Shown here: one piece after another, positions 1 through 5,791 of the stretch
How positions within the stretch are numbered: position 1 is the stretch's first letter
Layout of the letters: each line of letters begins with the position of its first letter
Assembly (NCBI GenBank): GCA_900753685.1
Contig: CAAEAB010000041.1
Location: 1 to 6,345 of the forward strand
Direction: 5' to 3'
DNA length: 6,345 nucleotides
From: Lachnospiraceae bacterium
Lineage (GTDB): Bacteria > Bacillota > Clostridia > Lachnospirales > Lachnospiraceae
Notes under the pieces: generated by a model
Databases searched by the model: none
What the model was told of the DNA's origin: nothing
What the model saw: the letters and a program-made list of their open reading frames with translations, nothing else
Position numbers and translations under genes: made by a program

Positions 1-65
1 ATGCTCTTTTTATTGCAGATTTCCCTAAAAATCAAGGTTTTTACTAAATTTAAACAATAAAAAAC

Positions 66-86
66 AGGTGGTTTTTGACACTACCT
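66..86 (+). promoter_or_regulatory. Possible small hairpin in the leader of the lsr-like operon
   Basis: AGGTGGT (66-72) can pair with ACTACCT (80-86) through seven pairs, one of them G-U, around a 7-nt loop. The right arm overlaps a perfect 8-bp palindrome, CCTATAGG (84-91), which ends five bases before the ribosome binding site of the first gene. Such a position would suit an operator or a translation-modulating fold, but either match could arise by chance in so short and AT-rich a leader. I found no convincing -35/-10 pair in 1-108: a TTGACA occurs at 75-80, but the bases 17 further on are the ribosome binding site. The promoter may lie before the window. Confidence 0.22.
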
Positions 87-95
87 ATAGGATAT

Positions 96-101
96 GGGAG
101 G
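96..101 (+). promoter_or_regulatory. Ribosome binding site that fixes the start of the binding-protein gene
   Basis: GGGAGG lies seven bases before the ATG at 109. An in-frame ATG at 94 overlaps this site and has no Shine-Dalgarno sequence of its own at a usable distance, so translation should begin at 109. That start also gives a normal lipoprotein signal peptide (MKKMLSVLL...) rather than one with five extra residues in front. Confidence 0.85.
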
Positions 102-108
102 TTTTATT

Positions 109-1170
109 ATGAAAAAAATGTTGAGTGTTTTATTGGCATGCAGCATGCTGGCAGGAATGCTGGCCGGATGCAGTTCAGGAAGTAAGGAAACGAAAACAGA
201 AACAATTGCTGAGACAGCGGCAAAAACTACTGAAGAAAACAAAACATCAGCGGATCCAGATGAGAAATATACGGTGGCTATCGTTGTAAAGATCATGGGC
301 ATTGCATGGTATGATCGTATGCAGGTGGGTATTGATCAGTTTGTTGCCGACACTGGAATGGATGTTTATATTACCGGCGCAGATACAGCAGACCCGGCTG
401 AACAGGTGGCTGTTATTGAAGATTTAATTGCGCAGGGCGTAGATGCAATGGTCGTTATTCCAAATTCTACAGAAGCCGTAGAAACAGTTCTTCAGAAGGC
501 AAGAGACAAAGGCATTGTTGTAGTTACCCATGAAGCGACAGATGTTAAAAATGCGGATTATGATTTAGAAGCATTTAATAATGCAGAATATGGACAGCAT
601 CTTATGGAACTTTTGGCAGAGATGATGGGCGGAGAAGGAGAATATACGACCTTCCTCGGAGCATTGACAGCCACATCACATAATGAATGGATCGATACGG
701 AAGTGGCGCTTCAGGAGGAAAAATATCCGAATATGAAGGTGGTTTCCAGTAAGAATGAAACAACCGAGGATTCAGAAGTGGCGTATCAGAAAACTCAGGA
801 AATATTACGGACGTATCCGGAAGTGAAAGGTTTCCTTGGTTCCGCGATGGCGGATGTTCCAGGGGTGGCAAGAGCAATTGAAGAACAGGGACTTGAAGAC
901 AGTACATACGTTGTTGGTACTTGTCTTGTATCTACAGCGGAGCAGTATTTGGAATCCGGTGCCATTGATAAAATTACCTTCTGGGATCCGGCAGATGCAG
1001 GATACGCCCTGGCTGAACTTTGCGTAAAAGTATTAAATGGCGAAGATATATCTGATGGTATCAGCTTAACTCCTGATGGATATAAAAATCTTACAGTAAA
1101 CGGAAATATCATCAATGGTTCTGCATGGATCGATGTGGATAAAGATAATATGAGTGAATACGATTTCTGA
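109..1170 (+). CDS. lsrB-like: LsrB/RhaS-like sugar (AI-2-type) ABC transporter substrate-binding lipoprotein
   Basis: This 353-residue protein is the extracellular ligand-binding component of a CUT2-class ABC importer. Seen: a lysine-led hydrophobic signal peptide ends in the lipobox L18-A-G-C21, so the mature protein should be lipid-anchored at Cys21. A flexible Thr/Glu/Lys-rich linker covers about residues 22-52, and a periplasmic-binding fold (Peripla_BP_4 type) covers about 54-350. The C-terminus, DNMSEYDF, closely resembles the DNIDKYDF ending of Salmonella LsrB. From a remembered alignment, the ligand lysine K35 of LsrB is kept as K61 (VVKIMG), but D116 becomes E142, D166-Q167 become S190-H191, and P220 and A222 become S245 and M247. 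The fold and the neighbouring lsrA/C/D/F genes support an AI-2 or related sugar role, while the pocket is non-canonical. Rhamnose or another deoxy-sugar is a real alternative. It is first in the operon, 97 bp before the ATPase gene. Confidence is high for the family and moderate for the ligand. Confidence 0.85.
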   Translation: MKKMLSVLLACSMLAGMLAGCSSGSKETKTETIAETAAKTTEENKTSADPDEKYTVAIVVKIMGIAWYDRMQVGIDQFVADTGMDVYITGADTADPAEQVAVIEDLIAQGVDAMVVIPNSTEAVETVLQKARDKGIVVVTHEATDVKNADYDLEAFNNAEYGQHLMELLAEMMGGEGEYTTFLGALTATSHNEWIDTEVALQEEKYPNMKVVSSKNETTEDSEVAYQKTQEILRTYPEVKGFLGSAMADVPGVARAIEEQGLEDSTYVVGTCLVSTAEQYLESGAIDKITFWDPADAGYALAELCVKVLNGEDISDGISLTPDGYKNLTVNGNIINGSAWIDVDKDNMSEYDF

Positions 1171-1185
1171 TTTAGTAAATTCAGG

Positions 1186-1214
1186 CAGGTCCGGCTGCAG
1201 ATTTGCCGGACATG
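1186..1214 (+). other. Intergenic stem-loop without a U-tract, between the binding-protein and ATPase genes
   Basis: GTCCGGC (1189-1195) and GCCGGAC (1205-1211) form a perfect 7-bp G+C-rich stem around a 9-nt loop. One mismatch and two further pairs (C1186-G1214, A1187-T1213) extend it outward. No run of T follows, so it is not a standard intrinsic terminator. It starts 18 bases after the stop of the binding-protein gene and 53 bases before the ATPase start. By analogy with other ABC importer operons, it may protect the 3' end of a processed binding-protein transcript, so that the lipoprotein is made in excess over the membrane parts. That role is inference. Confidence 0.6.
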
Positions 1215-1267
1215 TTCATCCAGAAGCGTGAGAAAGTATAGCGGAATGCATTGAAAGGAAAATTTTT

Positions 1268-2758
1268 ATGAAAAAGGCATTAATTGAATTAAAAGGAATT
1301 TCTAAAAATTTTTCCGGTGTCAAAGCCCTTCAAAATGTCGATTTGACGATTTATGAAGGAGAAACCCGCTGCCTGGCCGGTGAAAATGGCTGCGGTAAAT
1401 CAACTCTTATTAAGATCATCGCGGGTGTTTACGTGCCAAATGGCGGAACCATCAGGATTGATGGGAAAGAATTTTCCAGGCTGACGCCGCAGCAGGCTAT
1501 TGATGCCGGGATTCAGATCATTTACCAGGATTTTGCTATTTTTCCCAATTTAACAGTGGCAGAGAATATAGCAATGACATCAGAAAGACATGAAAAAAAG
1601 AAATTAGTGGACTGGAATTCCATTCGAACAAAAGCCGGAAAAATAATGTCTCTGGTAGGCGTTGATATAGATCTGGATGCATGTCTTGGCGATCTGCCTG
1701 TCGCGGATAAACAGTTGGTAGCTATTTGCCGGGCTTTGCTTCATGATGCAAGACTGCTGATTATGGATGAACCAACAACGGCATTGACAAAAAAAGAAGT
1801 GGCGTCTCTCTTTAAAATTGTTCGTGAACTTCAAAAAAAGGGAATATCGATTCTTTTTGTCAGTCACAAGCTGGAAGAGGTTTTTGAAATTGCAGACGAA
1901 CTGACAATTATCCGGAATGGAAAAAAAGTCATTGACGGGGCCATGAAAGATTTTGACAATGAAAAATTTATTTATTATATGACCGGACGCAAGCTGGATA
2001 ATTCCGTATTTCCTGGGCCGGATAAAAAAGAGCATCTTTTGCTTGAAGTTAAACATATATCTTCAAAATCTCTTTTTAAGGATATAAGTTTTGAATTGTA
2101 TGCGGGAGAGATTATCGGTATTACCGGACTTTTGGGTTCGGGACGTTCTGAACTGGCAAAGGCGCTCTTCGGTATGGTGCCTATATATGAAGGGGAACTG
2201 TACATAGAAGGAAAGAAAACGGAACTGAAAGGCGTTCAGGATGCCATAAAAAACGGTATAGCCTGCGTCCCGGAGGATCGGTTGACGGAAGGGCTGTTTA
2301 TGCCCCATAGTATCGGAAAAAATGTAATGCTTTCGTCCTATCGTAAGATGATTGATCAATATGGATTTATCAGCCAGAAAAAGATTGATGAAGAGGTTAC
2401 AAAATGGATCGATGAATTGAAGATTGTTACACCTTCAGGCGAATTGCCTGTGCAGGCATTATCGGGTGGGAACCAGCAAAAGGTTGTCATTGCGAAATGG
2501 ATTGAGACCGAACCGAAAATATTAATTCTGAATAGTCCGACGGTTGGCGTCGATGTGGGTTCCAAGGCAGATATCCATGCTTATGCTCGTAAACTGGCCG
2601 GACAGGGAATGGGAGTTATCATTATTTCTGATGATATATCGGAGGTACTCCAGAATTGCAACAGAGTTTTTGTTATGAATCGGGGGCGGATGACCCATGC
2701 CTGTGATACACAGGATGTGACAGACAAGCAATTAAGCGCCATGCTTGTTGAAGGGTAG
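1268..2758 (+). CDS. lsrA-like: LsrA-like sugar/AI-2 ABC transporter ATPase with two nucleotide-binding domains
   Basis: This cytoplasmic ATPase of 496 residues, the usual length for CUT2 importers, carries two ABC domains in one chain and would drive import through the permeases that follow. Domain 1: Walker A GENGCGKST (38-46), Q-loop Q87, a degenerate signature LPVADKQ (143-149) that resembles the L-VAD-Q of E. coli LsrA, Walker B LLIMDEPT (163-170) and the H-loop histidine H200. Domain 2: a Walker A-like GLLGSGRSE (287-295) with Arg in place of Lys, as is common in this class, a perfect signature LSGGNQQK (398-405), and a Walker B reading ILILNSPT (418-425), in which Asp-Glu is replaced by N422-S423. 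The usual second H-loop histidine is also absent (SDDISE). So domain 2 looks catalytically weakened while domain 1 is intact. AAAGGA (1254-1259) lies eight bases before the start. The TAG stop is followed four codons later by an in-frame TGA (2771-2773). The permease gene starts 11 bp downstream. Confidence 0.92.
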   Translation: MKKALIELKGISKNFSGVKALQNVDLTIYEGETRCLAGENGCGKSTLIKIIAGVYVPNGGTIRIDGKEFSRLTPQQAIDAGIQIIYQDFAIFPNLTVAENIAMTSERHEKKKLVDWNSIRTKAGKIMSLVGVDIDLDACLGDLPVADKQLVAICRALLHDARLLIMDEPTTALTKKEVASLFKIVRELQKKGISILFVSHKLEEVFEIADELTIIRNGKKVIDGAMKDFDNEKFIYYMTGRKLDNSVFPGPDKKEHLLLEVKHISSKSLFKDISFELYAGEIIGITGLLGSGRSELAKALFGMVPIYEGELYIEGKKTELKGVQDAIKNGIACVPEDRLTEGLFMPHSIGKNVMLSSYRKMIDQYGFISQKKIDEEVTKWIDELKIVTPSGELPVQALSGGNQQKVVIAKWIETEPKILILNSPTVGVDVGSKADIHAYARKLAGQGMGVIIISDDISEVLQNCNRVFVMNRGRMTHACDTQDVTDKQLSAMLVEG

Positions 2759-2769
2759 GTGGAAAAGGA

Positions 2770-3780
2770 ATGAAAAGATTTTACAAAAAAAATAAGCAGG
2801 AAACCTATCTGATTTTAACAATTATTTTAATTGCTTTGTTGATTGGTATTAAAAATCCAGTATTCTTTACGGCTTCTAACCTGGCCGAAATTATACGCAA
2901 TCTCATTATTGACGGTATGATGGCCTATGCCATTATGCTTGGCATTATTATTGGCGGTATCGACGTTTCCTTTCCGGCTATTGCCGTATGTTCAATGTAT
3001 ATTACCAATCGATTTGCCCAGTCTGTCGATTACAGTGGCCCGGTGATCGTGCTTTTTGTAATGTCCATGGGAATCGGACTCGCCCTGGGATTAATTAATG
3101 GTTTTTTGATTACAAGGTTTAAGCTTCCGGCTTTTGTTGTCACATTAGGAACTTCAAGCGCATTTTATGGCCTTTTGATTTCGGTTCTTGGCGGTTCTCA
3201 GGTGAATCGGCTCGTGGATCCTCTGGAGAAAGTTTCAAAATTCCGGTTGTGGGTGGTGACCTCCGGCGCTTCTCAGACGATTATACCGGTAACATTTATT
3301 TTTATGCTGGTCATCATGCTTCTCACCTAGTTTATATTGAACAAAACGATGTTGGGACGAATGATATATGCGATTGGCGGCGACAGAATAGCTGCTGAAC
3401 GTGTAGGGTTCCCGGTGAATAAAATTATTATATTTGTTTATGCTTACATAGGTTTGGTGTCAGGGCTTGCCGGTCTTTCTCATTCCATTCAAACACGTTG
3501 CTGCATTCCTACGGACCTGATGGGTGGTGAAATGACAATTATTGCAATGGTCGTTCTCGGCGGTACTAAAATCAGCGGAGGGCGGGGGACGGTACTTGGT
3601 ACATTTCTGGGATTATTTTTGATCACCATGGTTAAGAGTTGTCTCATTTTGGTAGGTATTCCGTCAACATGGCAGACACTGGTGATCGGAATTGTCATTG
3701 TGATCGGTACGGGAATATCATCTTACCAGGTTTTAAAAGATCAGAGAAAGATCGCTCCGGTATTGGAAAATGACGAATAA
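2770..3780 (+). pseudogene. lsrC-like: LsrC-like sugar/AI-2 ABC transporter permease, interrupted by one in-frame TAG
   Basis: This is a membrane permease of the CUT2 family (BPD_transp_2), expected to pair with LsrD. The frame runs 336 codons, the normal length, but codon 187 (3328-3330) is TAG. Both halves are in the same frame and no other lesion is visible. Residues 1-186 hold the first membrane segments and the family motif GGIDVS (62-67). Codons 188-336 hold the cytoplasmic loop motif FILNKTMLGRMIYAIGG, the GGTKISGGRGTVLG motif (264-277) and the last membrane segments. The stop falls where E. coli RbsC has Trp in AAWYMLHHTRLGR (alignment from memory), so one G-to-A change, TGG to TAG, explains it. 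AGGTGG (2757-2762) starts the gene with 7-nt spacing and overlaps the ATPase stop codon. No ribosome binding site precedes TTG 3337 or ATG 3349, so the second half is unlikely to be made alone. It could be a recent pseudogene, a sequence error, a strain polymorphism or suppressed read-through. Confidence 0.88.
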
Positions 3781-3795
3781 GGAGGACAAATCATA

Positions 3796-4782
3796 ATGGT
3801 AAATAAGACAAAGTTCAAAAAGATAATTGATGATAATTCTGAGATATTTCGTCTGCTGGTCATAATGGTTGTTGTTTTTCTTGTAATCTTATTTGTCATT
3901 CCGAATAAGTCTACGCTGCTAAACATGTCCATGTTGAGTTCGATGATGACCCAGATGCCGGAAATCGGTATATTTGCAACGGCAGTTACCTTTGCTATGC
4001 TCCTTGGGGGTATTGATTTATCGGTTGTCGGTATTGGTAATCTTTGCGGAATTATTTCATCGATACTGGTTTTGAGACTTGCAGATTCCATGGGAGGCAC
4101 AGCTGCTGTATTCGTATCATATGTCGTTGTTTTGATCATAGGTGGGCTGTGCGGCGTACTTAATGGCGCGATTGTTCATTATCTTGGCGTCCCGGCAATG
4201 CTGGCAACTTTGGGAAGTATGCAGATTTTTCAGGGCATAGCGATCATCATTACCAATGGTTCTGCGGTGACCGGTATGGACAGCGCCTATGGTATTTTAG
4301 GGAATGCTCAGGTATTAGGGATTCCGTTGATCATGATCCTGTTTCTGATCATCATTCTGGTGATGAGTGTTTTATTGCAGAAACGAAAGTTTGGCATGGA
4401 TGTGTATATGCTTGGTACGAACAGTAAGGCATCGTTATTTTCAGGAATTCACAATGGACGGGTGACCATTTTAACCTTTGTCATCAGCGGCATGCTTTCG
4501 GCCGTGGCCGGCATTATTGTGTGTTCCAGAGCCATGTCGGCAAAGGCAGATTATGGTTCCTCCTATATTTTGCAATGTCTCCTCGTTGCCATTCTTGGCG
4601 GCATCAGTCCTTTTGGCGGAAAGGGGAAGGTTGTCGGCATTGTTTTATCCATTATCACATTACAGATTCTTTCCAGTGGATTTAATATATTAAGATTCAG
4701 CAGTTATCAGAAAACATTTATTTGGGGATTTGTTTTAATTCTCGTAATGATTATTAATTATCTTGCAGACCATAAAAAATAA
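3796..4782 (+). CDS. lsrD-like: LsrD-like sugar/AI-2 ABC transporter permease (intact)
   Basis: This is an inner-membrane permease of 328 residues in the CUT2/BPD_transp_2 family, of normal length. After a short charged N-terminus, hydrophobic spans are visible at about 18-36, 56-71, 78-95, 103-122, 174-194, 222-244, 258-270, 278-293 and 307-322. Family motifs are GGIDLSVVGIGN (71-82), the AMSAKADYGSSYILQ stretch (246-260) typical of the LsrD/RhaQ group, and LGGISPFGGKGKVVG (267-281), the loop that contacts the ATPase. AAGGAGG (3779-3785) lies ten bases before the ATG and overlaps the stop of the preceding permease frame. The 15-bp gap indicates cotranscription. With the partner permease truncated, this protein would have to act as a homodimer, as RbsC does in ribose importers, or with another partner. 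That is inference. The AI-2 assignment rests on the operon rather than on this protein alone. Confidence 0.9.
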   Translation: MVNKTKFKKIIDDNSEIFRLLVIMVVVFLVILFVIPNKSTLLNMSMLSSMMTQMPEIGIFATAVTFAMLLGGIDLSVVGIGNLCGIISSILVLRLADSMGGTAAVFVSYVVVLIIGGLCGVLNGAIVHYLGVPAMLATLGSMQIFQGIAIIITNGSAVTGMDSAYGILGNAQVLGIPLIMILFLIIILVMSVLLQKRKFGMDVYMLGTNSKASLFSGIHNGRVTILTFVISGMLSAVAGIIVCSRAMSAKADYGSSYILQCLLVAILGGISPFGGKGKVVGIVLSIITLQILSSGFNILRFSSYQKTFIWGFVLILVMIINYLADHKK

Positions 4783-4800
4783 TAAATACATAATTAAGAA

Positions 4801-4806
4801 AGGTGG
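4801..4806 (+). promoter_or_regulatory. Ribosome binding site that fixes the lsrF start
   Basis: AGGTGG lies seven bases before the ATG at 4814. A longer in-frame start at 4763 would overlap the end of the permease gene and add 17 lysine/isoleucine-rich residues that encode this very site (KKGGYI). The start at 4814 gives MADMDGIK, which lines up directly with the MADLDDIK start of E. coli LsrF. Confidence 0.88.
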
Positions 4807-4813
4807 TTACATT

Positions 4814-5716
4814 ATGGCAGATATGGATGGTATCAAAACAAATAATCATGAGGGCATTGATCCTTCGAAAAATTTTCACACGGACACAGCTCCTGGAAAA
4901 ACGAATTATCACATTAAAGGAGTGGACAACATGAGTTGGGGAATGAAGGATCGTATGTCCCGGATTTTTAATCCAAAAAGCGGCAATGCCTTAATTCTTG
5001 CAGTGGATCATGGCTATATTTCAGGAGCAACGAAAGGATTGGAACGGTTAGACATTCTGCTTCCGGAGCTTCAGGAAGATATTGATGTCGTTATGGCAAC
5101 GCGGGGAGCAATTCGGACATGCCTGCCTCCAATGTTCAATAAACCGATTGCCCTTAGATGTTCGGCGGGCAGCACGGTACTTTCGGATGATGTTACATCT
5201 GAAACAATCGGTGTGGATATTGAAGATGTTATTCGAATGAATGCGTCTGCGATGGCGGTACAGACGTTTCTTGGAACAGAAGATGAAAAAGAGACGATTA
5301 CCAATCTTTGCCGTACAATTGACCTTGGTGTTAAATATGGAATTCCTACGCTTGGTGTTGTAGCTGTCGGTAAGCAGATGGCCAGAAGCCCTCAGTTCTT
5401 TTCATTGGCCACACGCGTGCTGGCCGAATTGGGCGCACAGATTGTAAAAACCTATTATTGTGAAGATTTTGAAAAAGTAACCTCCGGTTGTCCGGTGCCG
5501 ATCGTGGTTGCAGGTGGAAAACAGCTGCCGCCAAAAGAAGCGCTTACTTTGGCCTACAGAGCAATCAGTGAAGGTGCCCGCGGTGTGGATATGGGAAGAA
5601 ATATTTTCCAGGCAGAAGATCCGAAGGCTATGGCAAAGGCTGTTGCTAAAGTCATTCATGAAAATTATACGGATAATGAAGCCTACGAATTTTATTTGGA
5701 TACAAAGATAAAATAA
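4814..5716 (+). CDS. lsrF: LsrF: 3-hydroxy-5-phosphonooxypentane-2,4-dione thiolase (AI-2 breakdown)
   Basis: LsrF is a cytoplasmic TIM-barrel enzyme of the DeoC/FbaB-type aldolase family. It transfers an acetyl group from 3-hydroxy-5-phosphonooxypentane-2,4-dione to CoA, giving DHAP and acetyl-CoA, the last known step of phospho-AI-2 degradation. The protein has 300 residues, against 291 in E. coli, and resembles it along its whole length. Matching blocks include WGMKDRMSRIFNPKSG (42-57), LAVDHGY (62-68), TRGAIR (96-101), FFSLATR (195-201), CPVPIVVAGGK (226-236) and GVDMGRNIFQ (257-266). The Schiff-base lysine (K203 in E. coli) corresponds to K212 in IVKTYY. A small insertion near residues 11-18 accounts for the extra length. 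It follows the permease gene by 31 bp, is last in the operon and is followed by a terminator. Its presence is the best evidence that the operon handles AI-2 or a closely related phosphorylated diketone. No lsrG or lsrK accompanies it here. Confidence 0.95.
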   Translation: MADMDGIKTNNHEGIDPSKNFHTDTAPGKTNYHIKGVDNMSWGMKDRMSRIFNPKSGNALILAVDHGYISGATKGLERLDILLPELQEDIDVVMATRGAIRTCLPPMFNKPIALRCSAGSTVLSDDVTSETIGVDIEDVIRMNASAMAVQTFLGTEDEKETITNLCRTIDLGVKYGIPTLGVVAVGKQMARSPQFFSLATRVLAELGAQIVKTYYCEDFEKVTSGCPVPIVVAGGKQLPPKEALTLAYRAISEGARGVDMGRNIFQAEDPKAMAKAVAKVIHENYTDNEAYEFYLDTKIK

Positions 5717-5752
5717 GCTACGATTTGTTCATTTTTTATTCTCCTTTTTTAT

Positions 5753-5785
5753 AACGGACATTGCCGGAATGCAGTGTCCGTTTTT
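5753..5785 (+). terminator. Intrinsic terminator of the lsr-like operon
   Basis: AACGGACATTGC (5753-5764) pairs with GCAGTGTCCGTT (5771-5782) in a 12-bp stem with one T-G wobble and a 6-nt loop, CGGAAT. The stem runs into a T-tract at 5781-5785, followed by ATATAT-like sequence. It begins 36 bases after the lsrF stop. Read on the minus strand, the stem is followed by ATAAAAAAGG with no U-run, so it should work well only for the plus-strand operon. A pyrimidine-rich stretch with two T-runs (5732-5750) lies just before it. Confidence 0.9.
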
Positions 5786-5791
5786 ATATAT

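Noticed and set aside
1..60. Possible C-terminal end of an upstream gene or a 19-codon ORF starting at base 1
   Set aside because: Two plus-strand frames stay open from the window edge to stops at 45-47 and 58-60, but 15-19 codons of AT-rich sequence cannot tell a real gene end from chance, and the ATG at base 1 has no visible ribosome binding site.
75..80. TTGACA resembling a -35 promoter box
   Set aside because: There is no -10 box at 16-18 bases, and that spacing lands on the ribosome binding site of the first gene, so a start there would leave almost no leader.
602..1115. Minus-strand and alternate-frame ORFs over the binding-protein gene
   Set aside because: They overlap a well-supported gene, show no recognisable motif or ribosome binding site, and are expected shadows of its codon pattern. 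The same applies to the opposite-strand ORFs over the ATPase, permease and thiolase genes.
3337..3780. Second half of the broken permease as an independent 147-residue protein
   Set aside because: It is the same frame as the first half, begins in the middle of a conserved motif, has no ribosome binding site and lacks the family's N-terminal membrane segments. It is better read as the continuation of one interrupted gene.
5753..5785. Terminator as a two-way element also ending aroA
   Set aside because: On the minus strand the stem is followed by an A-rich, not U-rich, sequence, so the signal supports termination of the plus-strand operon only.
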